From assembly GCF_008123425.1 (NCBI RefSeq), contig NZ_VSSS01000060.1:52708-116707 (forward strand): DNA of 64,000 nucleotides. Direction: 5' to 3'. Below, in pieces: positions 25,437 to 33,864 of the stretch. The notes below the pieces were generated by a model. The model was not told the DNA's origin. It was given only the letters and a program-made list of their open reading frames with translations, and did not search any database. Position 1 is the first letter of the stretch. Each line of letters starts with the position of its first letter. Origin of the DNA: Bradyrhizobium rifense (GTDB lineage: Bacteria > Pseudomonadota > Alphaproteobacteria > Rhizobiales > Xanthobacteraceae). Both the position numbers and the translations under genes were made by a program.

Positions 25437-26600
25437 TTGTGTAAGAAAGCTGCGCTGAGGCCTCGGAGAGAACCAATTCCCCAACTCATAATCGGCCTGA
25501 TCTATCTGCTGATCCTGACCCGCTTCATATGGCCGATAGATTTGCCGCTCTGGGCCAAGATCGTGATGGCAGCGCTCGCATTGGTCGCACTACAGTTTCA
25601 CCGGTGGAGCAAGCTCTCGTCGGGCTCCGTATTTTCTCCCGAGTTTCCACGTCCGGTGGTCGCCCTCTTTAACTGGGCGTTGGGCGCGATCGTCCTGTTG
25701 GTGTTGCTGCAACTGGCGCTCGATGTAGGACTTCTGCTTGGAATCCCCTTCAATGGTGGCGTCGTGAGTGCGCCCGACAAAGTCCGCTACGGACTGGCTG
25801 CATTGGCCGCCGTCGCGGCTGCGATCGGTGTCCATCAGGCGATGCGGATTCCGCCGCTGAAGGACGTCGAGATCGGGATCCGCGGACTTCCGTGGCAATT
25901 CGACGGTTACACTATTTTGCAACTGACCGATCTTCACATCAGCCGTCTGTTTCCTGCTTCATGGGCACGCAACGTCGTCGAGCGATCGAACAAGCTCGGC
26001 GTTGACCTGATCGCGATCACTGGAGATTTGATCGACGGCACGGTCGAAGCGCGACGCACCGACATAGAGCCGTTACAGGACTTGAAGGCGACCGACGGCG
26101 TCTACGTGATCTCGGGAAATCACGAATACATCTTCGGCTACAGCGCGTGGATGGCGCAGTTCGCCGCGTTGGGTCTGCTATCGCTCGAGAATCGGCACAT
26201 CGTTGTCGATCGCAACGGCGGTACGTTGGTCCTGGCGGGCATCACCGACCGGGCGTCGCGCCGCGGTGGTCATGCCGTCCGCGACCTTGCCGCGGTTCTC
26301 AAGGGCATTCCCAAAGGCGCCCCTGCCATCCTGCTTGACCACCAACCGAGCGACGCGCGGCATGCCGCCGAACTCGGCGTAGCCTTGCAACTGTCCGGGC
26401 ATACGCACGGCGGGCTGATTTGGGGAATTGATAGATTGGCCGCACGCGCCAACGCTGGCTACGTCTCGGGTCGCTATGACGTCGACGGGATGGCCCTCTA
26501 CGTGAACAACGGCACCGCGCTGTGGCCAGGCTTCGCGCTGCGGCTCGGTCGTCCATCCGAGTTGACACGGATCACGCTGCGCCAAGTGGCCGCCACCTGA
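25437..26600 (+). CDS. Membrane-anchored metallophosphoesterase
   Basis: About 387 residues. Several N-terminal membrane helices (IIGLIYLLILTRFIWP, IVMAALALVAL, WALGAIVLLVLLQLAL, GLAALAAVAAAIGV) precede the calcineurin-like domain with all metal-site motifs: LTDLHIS, ITGDLIDG, SGNHEYIFG, and LSGHTHGG. Related to the YaeI/YkuE-like phosphodiesterases. The start is uncertain: no ATG, GTG or TTG lies near the ribosome site ggagag at ~25464, where the first codon would be ATT (25476). TTG 25437 is the nearest normal start. Frames further upstream run into the tRNA-derived repeat. Confidence 0.85.
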   Translation: MCKKAALRPRREPIPQLIIGLIYLLILTRFIWPIDLPLWAKIVMAALALVALQFHRWSKLSSGSVFSPEFPRPVVALFNWALGAIVLLVLLQLALDVGLLLGIPFNGGVVSAPDKVRYGLAALAAVAAAIGVHQAMRIPPLKDVEIGIRGLPWQFDGYTILQLTDLHISRLFPASWARNVVERSNKLGVDLIAITGDLIDGTVEARRTDIEPLQDLKATDGVYVISGNHEYIFGYSAWMAQFAALGLLSLENRHIVVDRNGGTLVLAGITDRASRRGGHAVRDLAAVLKGIPKGAPAILLDHQPSDARHAAELGVALQLSGHTHGGLIWGIDRLAARANAGYVSGRYDVDGMALYVNNGTALWPGFALRLGRPSELTRITLRQVAAT

Positions 26601-26641
26601 CAGCGTGACGACCGGCATGACAGCGTTCCGCCGCAGGCGGC

Positions 26642-27757
26642 TCAGATGCCAAAAGTCAGTTGCGGCTCAGCGTCGTCTCCGAGCTGAAGGGACGACAGCG
26701 ATACACCCACGAGCCTGACGCGTTTCGGCAGCGGCATCTCGATTTCGAGCAGGCCGCAAGCGAGACGCTCCAGTTCGTCGCGGCCTGTGACCGGCGCGAG
26801 CAGAGACCTGCTGCGTGTGATGATCTCGAAGTCGGCGAACTTGATCTTCAAGGTGACGGTGCGGCCCCGGCTGCCGGTCGTCTCGCAATGGCGCCAGACC
26901 TTGTCGACGAGGGGGCGAAGCTCGACGACCAGCGCGTTGAATTCGAAAAGGTCGGTCGAGAATGTGGTCTCGGCGCCGATGGATTTGCGAATCCGGTTGG
27001 CGCGCACCGGCCGTTCGTCGACGCCGCGCGAGATCCAGTAGTAATAGGCGCCCGACTTGCCGAAATTCGCGTTCATGAACTCGAGCGTCTGGTTGCGGAT
27101 GTCGAGACCGGTGAACAGGCCGAGTGCGTTCATCTTCGCACCTGTCGCCGGCCCGATCCCGTGGAACTTGCCGACGGGCAGCTTCTCCACGAAGGCGGGT
27201 CCCATCTCCGGGGAGATCACGAACTGACCGTTGGGCTTGCGGTGATCGGAGGCAAGCTTGGCCAGGAACTTGTTGTAGGAAATGCCCGCCGAAGCGTTGA
27301 GGCCGGTCTCGGCCTTGATCTTCTCGCGAATCCGCAACGCGACGTCGCGCGCAAGCGGGATGCCTTGCAGGTTCTCGGTGACGTCGAGATAGGCCTCGTC
27401 GAGCGACAGGGGCTCGATGATCTCCGTGTGCTCGGCAAAAATCTCGCGGATTTGCCGGCTGATCGCCTTGTAGACCTCGAAGCGCGGCTTCACGAAGATC
27501 AGGTCGGGACATTGCCGCTTCGCGGTCACCGATGCCATCGCCGAACGAACGCCGAATTTGCGCGCTTCATAGCTCGCCGCGGCGACCACGCCGCGCTCGG
27601 CCGAACCGCCGACAGCGACGGGCTTGCCGCGCAGCTCAGGATTGTCGCGCTGTTCCACCGACGCGTAGAAGGCATCCATGTCGATATGGATGATCTTGCG
27701 AACGCGCGTTGCGTCGCCTTCCACGGTGCCGGATTCTCTCATGCGCGGATGATACAT
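26642..27757 (-). CDS. dinB: DNA polymerase IV (Y family)
   Basis: 371 residues. Palm motifs IIHIDMDAFYASVEQ (metal ligands Asp26 and Asp28 region) and PLSLDEAYLDVT (Asp120, Glu121), the YEARKFGVRSAMA finger segment, the GISYNKFLAKLASDHRKPNG thumb region with GIGPATGAKM helix-hairpin-helix, and the C-terminal little-finger domain (TVTLKIKFADFEIITRS). It copies past DNA lesions with low fidelity. It lies 35 bases after the threonine aldolase gene and may be read through from that operon; convergent with the phosphoesterase gene. Confidence 0.95.
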   Translation of the reverse strand: MYHPRMRESGTVEGDATRVRKIIHIDMDAFYASVEQRDNPELRGKPVAVGGSAERGVVAAASYEARKFGVRSAMASVTAKRQCPDLIFVKPRFEVYKAISRQIREIFAEHTEIIEPLSLDEAYLDVTENLQGIPLARDVALRIREKIKAETGLNASAGISYNKFLAKLASDHRKPNGQFVISPEMGPAFVEKLPVGKFHGIGPATGAKMNALGLFTGLDIRNQTLEFMNANFGKSGAYYYWISRGVDERPVRANRIRKSIGAETTFSTDLFEFNALVVELRPLVDKVWRHCETTGSRGRTVTLKIKFADFEIITRSRSLLAPVTGRDELERLACGLLEIEMPLPKRVRLVGVSLSSLQLGDDAEPQLTFGI

Positions 27758-27792
27758 TCGGGCCGTGAGAATCGCGAGGCCTGGCCTACGCT

Positions 27793-28848
27793 TCAGCCTC
27801 CGCTCGTCGCATCACGGACGAGCGCGATGACCTCGTCGGCTTCCTGTTCGGTGCTGTCGAAGCGGGTCACGAAGCGGATGACGTCCTGGCCCCGTCGCGC
27901 GAATGGCAAGCCGGCCGCTGCGAGCCGGTTGATGGCAGGCACGGGCAGGTTGATGAAAACCAGATTGGCTTCGACTGGCGCAACGAGCCGAACGCCGGGC
28001 AGCGCAGCGAGACCCGCGCCAAGACGCGCGGCCACGGCATTGGCCTTGGTCGCGAGCCGCAGATAAAGGCCGCCCTCGACATAGGCGAGCAGCTGTACAG
28101 ACGCATAGCGCATCTTTGACCAGGTCTGGCCGGCGCGGCGAAGCCGATAGGACAGAGGTTCGACCAGGTCTCGGTCGAAAACCACGATCGCATCCGCCGA
28201 CATGGCCCCGTTCTTGGTCGCGCCAAAGGACAGGATGTCGACGCCCGCGCGCCAGGTCATCTCCGCCGGGCCGCAGCCGAGCCGCGCCAGGGCGTTGGCG
28301 AAGCGGGCGCCATCCATGTGAACAGACAGATCCTTGTCACGGGCGATTGCACTGATCTCCGCGATCTCGGCGAGAGCGTAGACGGTGCCGAATTCGCTGG
28401 ACTGGGTGATCGACACCGCGTCGGGTTGGGAGCGATTGCGGACTCCCCAGGCCGTCCCGGTGAGCGCCTGGCGCAGGAGCCCTGGCTCGATCCGAAAGTT
28501 CGGGCCGGGCAGAGTGAGGAGCTTCGCGCCGCCTGTGAAGGCTTCGGTCGCGCCGCCTTCCGCGGTGTGAACATGCGCCTCTTCGTGGCAGTAGATCGCG
28601 CCATATGGCCGCGCGCAAGCCGCGAGCGATAGGGCATTGGCTGCCGTGCCGGTCGCGACGGGGAAAACCGTAACCTCAGTCTCGAACAGCGCCGAGAAGC
28701 GCTGGTTCAGCAATCTCGAATAGTCGTCGTCGCCGTAGGACGCGGCTGGTCCGCGATTGACGTCCGCGATCGCCTGGAGAATCTCAGGCGCGACCGGCGC
28801 GACATTGTCGCTGCGAAAGTTCGGGAGCGTCCGGGTTGTGTCGTTCAT
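27793..28848 (-). CDS. Threonine aldolase (low-specificity, PLP-dependent)
   Basis: 351 residues, the usual length. Motifs: FRSDNVAPVAPEILQAIADV at the start, GTAANALSLAAC, CHEEAHVHTAEGGATEAFTG, HMDGARFANALARLG, and the PLP lysine in SFGATKNGAM (Lys212). It splits L-threonine and other beta-hydroxy-alpha-amino acids into glycine and an aldehyde. The ATG at 28848 matches the family start; the frame is open far upstream but that is antisense to the permease. It is the last catabolic gene of the aminotransferase/ABC operon, 17 bases after the permease gene. Confidence 0.92.
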   Translation of the reverse strand: MNDTTRTLPNFRSDNVAPVAPEILQAIADVNRGPAASYGDDDYSRLLNQRFSALFETEVTVFPVATGTAANALSLAACARPYGAIYCHEEAHVHTAEGGATEAFTGGAKLLTLPGPNFRIEPGLLRQALTGTAWGVRNRSQPDAVSITQSSEFGTVYALAEIAEISAIARDKDLSVHMDGARFANALARLGCGPAEMTWRAGVDILSFGATKNGAMSADAIVVFDRDLVEPLSYRLRRAGQTWSKMRYASVQLLAYVEGGLYLRLATKANAVAARLGAGLAALPGVRLVAPVEANLVFINLPVPAINRLAAAGLPFARRGQDVIRFVTRFDSTEQEADEVIALVRDATSGG

Positions 28849-28865
28849 AACGTCCTGTCCTGCCG

Positions 28866-30503
28866 TCAGATGACGGTCGCTTCCTGCTTGTTGACGCGCC
28901 GGTTGACGAGAAGCAACGGGATCGCGGTGACGAGAATGAGGACCGCGGCTGCGGCGGCCGCAAGGCCTGCGCCGGTGCCTTCGATCGCATGATACATGAC
29001 GACGGTCGTGGTCGCCCAACGGCTCGAATACAGCACGATGGTCGCGCTCAGCTCGGATGCGGCCGTGATCCAGACCAGGACAACGCCGCCGACAAGACCG
29101 CTCGCCATCAACGGCACCGTCAGACTTGCGAATGTCCTGCTTGGCGAGACCCCGAGATTGATCGAGGCCTCCTCGAGCGAGGGATCGAGCTGATGTACGA
29201 TGGCCGAGGACGATCGGATGGCGAAGGGCAGCTTGCGGACGACATAGGCGATCACCAGGATCAGCCAGCCGCCGGTCAGGACAATAGGTCCGCTGTTGAA
29301 GGCAACGATGAGACCGATCGCCAGGATCGTGCCCGAAACCGCAAATGGCACCATGCCGACGAAGTCGAGCAGTCCCGACAGGCGGGAGCGATGCCTGGCG
29401 ACGACATAGCCGATCGGCGCGCCGATCAGCATGGTCGCGATCGCCGCGGTGCTCGCAAGCGTCAGCGTGTTGAGCAACGGCCGATAGGAGCCGGAGAGCA
29501 GGGTGGCGTAATTGTCCAGTCCCAGCTCCCAGGTCAGGACCGGGCCGCGGAAGCGCAGGACCGAAACCATCAACACGGCCGCGAACGGCAGCAGCGAGAC
29601 GATCACGATGCCCCAGCTCATGATCGCAGCAGCGAGCTGCAATCCCGGTGTCAGCGCCAGCTTTGCGGGCGCGCTGCGCGCGCTGGTCGAGAAGCGACGC
29701 TTGCCGAGATAGTGCCGTTGCACGAGCAGCGCCAGCGCGGTGCAAGCGATCAGGAGCACGCTGAGTGCGCCCGCTGCCGCCGGGTTTGCGTCGGACTCGC
29801 CGGCGAACAGCTTGAAGATGTCGACGGCTAGGAACGGCCGGTCTTCGGCCAGCACCGCCGGCACGCCAAAGTTCTCCAGCGCCTCGATGAAGACCAGGAG
29901 GCCGCCGGCCAGGATCGCCGGCATCACGATCGGCAGCAGGACGGTGCGGACGGCGTAGGACTGCGAACCGCCGAGATTGCGGGCGGCCTCTTCCATCGAA
30001 GCGTCGACGGCCTGAAAGCCCGCCAGCACCGGCATCACCACGTAGGGATAGAGCGTCAACGTGAACACGATCACGATGCCGGGCATACCGTAGACCGAGC
30101 CGATCGGGATGCCGATCCCGCGCAGGGCCGTGGTGACGACGCCGGCATGGCCGAACAATAGCACCAAGGCGTAGGCGCTGACGAACGAGGGAAGCACCAG
30201 CGGCAGCGACGCCAGCGTCAGCAGCAGCGCGCGGCCCGGCACATCAACCCGGGCGAGGCAGAAGGCAAGCGGGATGCCGATCGCGCAAGCGAGGCCTGTT
30301 GCGAGCGCCGCCGCGAGCAGACTGTTGCCGATGGAGCCAAGATAGTAGCGGCTCTTCACGATCGCGGCGTAGTTGCCGAAGGTGAAGGCGCCGGTGCCGT
30401 CGATCCGGATGCTCGCATCGAGCACGAGCGCCAGCGGGTAAAGCAGAAAAACCGCGAGCAGCACCAGGGATCCCAGGGCCACGATGGTGGCGAAGCGCTT
30501 CAT
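28866..30503 (-). CDS. ABC transporter permease, fused double-domain (FbpB/AfuB type)
   Basis: 545 residues with about twelve membrane helices in two homologous halves, each holding the permease EAA loop: MEEAARNLGGSQSYAVRTVLLP in the first and LEEASINLGVSPSRTFASLTVP in the second. This fused layout is typical of ferric iron and 2-aminoethylphosphonate type importers. It overlaps the ATPase gene by 4 bases (ATGA). Together with the ATPase and the binding protein it forms a complete importer. Confidence 0.92.
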   Translation of the reverse strand: MKRFATIVALGSLVLLAVFLLYPLALVLDASIRIDGTGAFTFGNYAAIVKSRYYLGSIGNSLLAAALATGLACAIGIPLAFCLARVDVPGRALLLTLASLPLVLPSFVSAYALVLLFGHAGVVTTALRGIGIPIGSVYGMPGIVIVFTLTLYPYVVMPVLAGFQAVDASMEEAARNLGGSQSYAVRTVLLPIVMPAILAGGLLVFIEALENFGVPAVLAEDRPFLAVDIFKLFAGESDANPAAAGALSVLLIACTALALLVQRHYLGKRRFSTSARSAPAKLALTPGLQLAAAIMSWGIVIVSLLPFAAVLMVSVLRFRGPVLTWELGLDNYATLLSGSYRPLLNTLTLASTAAIATMLIGAPIGYVVARHRSRLSGLLDFVGMVPFAVSGTILAIGLIVAFNSGPIVLTGGWLILVIAYVVRKLPFAIRSSSAIVHQLDPSLEEASINLGVSPSRTFASLTVPLMASGLVGGVVLVWITAASELSATIVLYSSRWATTTVVMYHAIEGTGAGLAAAAAAVLILVTAIPLLLVNRRVNKQEATVI

Positions 30504-31561
30504 GGCGCAGGGAACGCAATGATCTGGGCGGGGTCATAGGCAAGAACAAGCGGCGCGCCGGGCACTGCATCGAACGCTGCGCCACCGAGCGCCGAGACCC
30601 GAATCCGGGTGCCATCCGGCAGCGTTGCGTGGAGACGCTGCACCGGGCCGAGAAATTCACGCAATGCCAGCCGCGCTTGAACGCGAGGACCGTCGGTGCC
30701 GTCGGCCAGCCGCAACGCCTCCGGCCTGAGCGAAAGCAGGACCGGTGCGCCAGGCGAAGCGATCTCGCCCCGCACCGTGAACTCGGTTCCGGCTGCGGCG
30801 ACCTGGGTGTTGCGGCCGTCGAAGGCCTTTGCAACGCCCGGCACCATATTGGTCGAGCCGAGGAATTCGGCCACGAAGGCGGTCTGCGGCATCCGGTAGA
30901 TGCGCTCGGGCGTGTCGACCTGCTCGACCTTGCCCTGCCGCAAGACAGCGATGCGGTCGGAAATGGCGAGCGCCTCCTCCTGGTCATGCGTCACATAGAT
31001 CGCGGTCAGGCCGAGTGCCTGCTGCAATTGACGGATCTCGATGCGCATCTCGGTCCGCAGCTGCGCGTCGAGATTGGACAGCGGCTCGTCGAACAGGAGC
31101 ACCGCGGGCTCGATGACGAGCGCGCGGGCGATGGCCACGCGTTGCAGCTGACCACCCGAGAGCTGGTGCGGCGAGCGCGGACCATAGCCGGCAAGACGCA
31201 CCCGCTCGAGCGCCTTGTCGACGCGCGACTTGATGTCGGCCGCCGGGACTTTTCTTGCCTTCAGTCCGTAAGCGACGTTTTCGGCCACGGTATGGTTCGG
31301 AAAGATCGCGTAGTTCTGAAACACCATGCCGGTGTCGCGGCGATGCGCGGGCAGATTGTCGATGCGCCGGTCGCCGAAGGAAATCGATCCGGATTCGACC
31401 TCGACGAAGCCGGCGATCATGCGCAACAACGTCGTCTTGCCGCAGCCCGACGGCCCGAGCAGCGTGAACAGCTCGCCATGCGCGATACCGAGCGAGATGT
31501 TGTCCACCGCGCGCACCGCGCCGAAGGTGCGCGTCAGCTGTTCGATCCGGATCGCGGTCAT
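30500..31561 (-). CDS. ABC transporter ATP-binding protein (FbpC/PotA type)
   Basis: 353 residues. Walker A GPSGCGKTTLL (residues ~34-44), Q loop VFQNYAIFP, signature LSGGQLQRVAIARAL, Walker B VLLFDEPLSNLD, switch His in YVTHDQEEAL. The C-terminal ~120 residues form a TOBE domain (VLLSLRPEALRLAD). It powers the importer with the permease downstream and the binding protein upstream (4-base gap). Substrate is not evident from the sequence. Confidence 0.94.
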   Translation of the reverse strand: MTAIRIEQLTRTFGAVRAVDNISLGIAHGELFTLLGPSGCGKTTLLRMIAGFVEVESGSISFGDRRIDNLPAHRRDTGMVFQNYAIFPNHTVAENVAYGLKARKVPAADIKSRVDKALERVRLAGYGPRSPHQLSGGQLQRVAIARALVIEPAVLLFDEPLSNLDAQLRTEMRIEIRQLQQALGLTAIYVTHDQEEALAISDRIAVLRQGKVEQVDTPERIYRMPQTAFVAEFLGSTNMVPGVAKAFDGRNTQVAAAGTEFTVRGEIASPGAPVLLSLRPEALRLADGTDGPRVQARLALREFLGPVQRLHATLPDGTRIRVSALGGAAFDAVPGAPLVLAYDPAQIIAFPAP

Positions 31562-31565
31562 GAAA

Positions 31566-32573
31566 TCAGCGCGTATCCTGGATCGTCGTCTTCAGCCGCG
31601 CGAGAGTGTCACGCCGCGCCGCTTCCCATTTGGCATCGTCGTAGGGCAGCACCTTGATCGCCGAGAACGGCAGCATGCCGGGTGCGACGGCGCCGAGATC
31701 GATATCCTGACGCGCAGGCCGCCGGAATGTCGCCTTCAGCAACATCTCCTGCACATCCTTGCTGGCGAGATAATCGACGAGCTGCCTGGCCGCTTCAGCG
31801 TTCGGTCCGCCTTTCAGAATGCCGGCGCCCTCGACGACGGCGTGCGTGCCCTCGGCCGGATAGACGACGTGCACCGGCGCACCGTTGTGGGCCCACAGGA
31901 AGCCGGCATATTCCAGCGTGATGCCGAGCGGATATTCGCCGCTGCCGACGCCTTCAAAGACCTGCGTCGAGCGATTGAGCACTTTTGCGTTCGCAAGCAG
32001 CTGGCCCATCTTGGTCCAGGCTGCATCGCCTTCTCCCCAATGCGACAGAAGCAGTGTGGCGGCCGCATATGAGAACCCGGAATTGCTGGGGTCGGTGAAG
32101 GCGAGCTTGCCCTTCAGTTTCGGGTCGAGGAGATCGGCCCAGGATTTCGGCCCGCTGTCCTTGTCGATCGCCTTGGTGTTCTCTCCGATCACGACGACCT
32201 GGATGTTCGTGCCGAGCCAGAGGTCCTTTGGATCGCGAAACTGCGCGGGCACGGCGTCGCGGTCCTTGGCCGGGTAGGCCTGAAGATACGGGCTCGCCAG
32301 CCGCAGGATCGTCGCGCTGACGCCCCAGATCACGTCGCCCTGCGGATTGGCAGCCTCCGATGTGATGCGGCGGACCAGAACGCCCGATCCCGTCGACACC
32401 ACGTCGAGCTTGATTCCGGTCGCCTTGGCAAAGCCGTCGGCGACAAGCTTGTTCACGGTGTCATCGTTGGCCGAATAAAGCACGACATGCTGCTCGGCCC
32501 AGGCCGATCCGGCCGCAAGGAACGAGACCGCCAGCGCGAGGCCGCGGGCGAGGATCGAGGCCGGAGTTCTCAT
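31566..32573 (-). CDS. ABC transporter periplasmic substrate-binding protein (Fe/phosphonate type)
   Basis: 335 residues. Signal peptide ending AGSAWA-EQ. Mature protein of the ferric/2-aminoethylphosphonate-binding class: VVLYSANDDTVNKLVADGF at the start, NPQGDVIWGVSATILRL, KSWADLLDPKLKGKLAFTDP and GVGSGEYPLGITLEY. It lacks the paired Tyr residues expected of FbpA iron ligands in the places I can compare, which favours an organic ligand. The neighbouring PLP enzymes suggest an amino compound. Second gene of the operon, 29 bases after the aminotransferase. Confidence 0.88.
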   Translation of the reverse strand: MRTPASILARGLALAVSFLAAGSAWAEQHVVLYSANDDTVNKLVADGFAKATGIKLDVVSTGSGVLVRRITSEAANPQGDVIWGVSATILRLASPYLQAYPAKDRDAVPAQFRDPKDLWLGTNIQVVVIGENTKAIDKDSGPKSWADLLDPKLKGKLAFTDPSNSGFSYAAATLLLSHWGEGDAAWTKMGQLLANAKVLNRSTQVFEGVGSGEYPLGITLEYAGFLWAHNGAPVHVVYPAEGTHAVVEGAGILKGGPNAEAARQLVDYLASKDVQEMLLKATFRRPARQDIDLGAVAPGMLPFSAIKVLPYDDAKWEAARRDTLARLKTTIQDTR

Positions 32574-32602
32574 CGTGTTCGCCTTTTCGGTTCTGTTGTT
32601 GC

Positions 32603-33781
32603 TTATTTGGTTTTGGCGAGATGTTCGGTCGCCGCCTTGAGCCCGGCACCAGCTTCGACCGGGAGGCCGAGCTTGGTCAAGACGTCTTCGAGATGAAGCA
32701 GATCGGTCAGGATGGTTGCGGCGCTGAATGCACCCATCGTGCCAAACCGGATGACGCGGCCGGAGAGACGGTTGCGCGCGCCTGCGATCACCGTGCGATG
32801 ATCCGCGTAGAGCCGCCGCACGATCGTGCCGCCCTCGAGCCCGTCAGGCACCTTGAAGACGACGACGGTGCTCGAGCGCGGTCCGCGCTCGCAAAAATCC
32901 GCAAGCCCGAGCGCCGCGCCGCCGGCGCGCAGCGCACCCGACAGTTGCTCATGGCGGGCGAGCACGTTCGGGAGGCCTTCCTCGTGCATCATCGTCAGGG
33001 ATTCACGCAGGCCATAGAGAAGGCTGACCGGCGCCGTGAACGGCGTTTCGCTCAGCTCGATCGATTTCAGCGCCCGGCGGAAATCCCAGAAGAAGACCGA
33101 TCGTCGCTCGTCCTGCTCGATCACGCGCCACGCCTTGGGGCTCACGCTGGCAAGGGAAAGGCCCGGCGGGCACATCAGCGCCTTCTGCGAGGCCGAGACG
33201 ACGATATCGACGCCCCATTCGTCCTGTCGCATCGCGATGCCGCCGAGCCCGCTGACGGAATCCGCGATCAGCAGCGTGGGCCGGTCGCGCACCAGCGCGC
33301 CGAGCGCCGCAAGATCGGCCACCATTCCGGTCGAGCTCTCGTTGTGGACGACGACAATGGCGCGATAGCTGCGCTCGCGCAGGCGAGCCTCCACCGCGGC
33401 AACGTCGATGGCCTGGCCCCACTCGGTCGCAACGGTGTCGACCGAGATGTTCATGGCCTTGGCGATCGAGGTGAAGCGCTCGCCGAACTGGCCATGCTCG
33501 ATCACGAGGATCTGGCTGCCCGGCCCGACCACGTTGACGAGGGCGGCCTCCATGACGCCGGTTCCGGAGCTGGCAAAGAACATGACGCGATTTGTCGTGC
33601 CGAGGACCGGACGGATCATCTCCTCGGTCTCGCCGATCGCGGTTTTGCACTCAGGACCGCGATGGTTGACGATCACCCGTGCTGTGGCCTGTCGCACCCG
33701 TTCGGGCACTTCGGTGGGGCCAGGAAGCCGAAGTCGATATCCCGTTGCGGGAATGGCGGATGGCGTGTCTGTCGTCGTCAT
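32603..33781 (-). CDS. Class V aminotransferase (alanine/serine-glyoxylate or phosphonate type)
   Basis: 392 residues. N-terminal LPGPTEVPERVRQA is the class V alanine-glyoxylate aminotransferase opening; ASSGTGVMEAALVNV binds PLP phosphate; LLIADSVSGLGG carries the Asp for the pyridine nitrogen; the Schiff-base lysine is in SASQKALMCPP (Lys200). C-terminal VIAGARNRLSGRVIRFGTMG is also conserved in the AGT/PhnW group. It transfers an amino group between an amino acid (or aminophosphonate) and a keto acid such as glyoxylate or pyruvate. First gene of the operon, so its role probably defines the pathway. Confidence 0.88.
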   Translation of the reverse strand: MTTTDTPSAIPATGYRLRLPGPTEVPERVRQATARVIVNHRGPECKTAIGETEEMIRPVLGTTNRVMFFASSGTGVMEAALVNVVGPGSQILVIEHGQFGERFTSIAKAMNISVDTVATEWGQAIDVAAVEARLRERSYRAIVVVHNESSTGMVADLAALGALVRDRPTLLIADSVSGLGGIAMRQDEWGVDIVVSASQKALMCPPGLSLASVSPKAWRVIEQDERRSVFFWDFRRALKSIELSETPFTAPVSLLYGLRESLTMMHEEGLPNVLARHEQLSGALRAGGAALGLADFCERGPRSSTVVVFKVPDGLEGGTIVRRLYADHRTVIAGARNRLSGRVIRFGTMGAFSAATILTDLLHLEDVLTKLGLPVEAGAGLKAATEHLAKTK

Positions 33782-33864
33782 AGCTTGAAGTCACCGTTCT
33801 GACGCATGTGGGAACAAGGCCGCCTGCACGCAGGATCGCCCTTATGATCGGTGGGGAGCGTTGC

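Noticed and set aside
26660..28066. Long plus-strand frame across dinB and the aldolase gene
   Set aside because: Antisense to two clearly conserved enzymes; its translation is Arg/Asp/His-rich shadow sequence.
28849..29745. Upstream extension of the threonine aldolase frame to 650 residues
   Set aside because: The extra part is antisense-frame sequence within the ABC permease gene; the family start is at 28848.
33782..33864. Glycine riboswitch ahead of the aminotransferase/aldolase operon
   Set aside because: The leader is only about 80 bases and no glycine aptamer core was recognisable.
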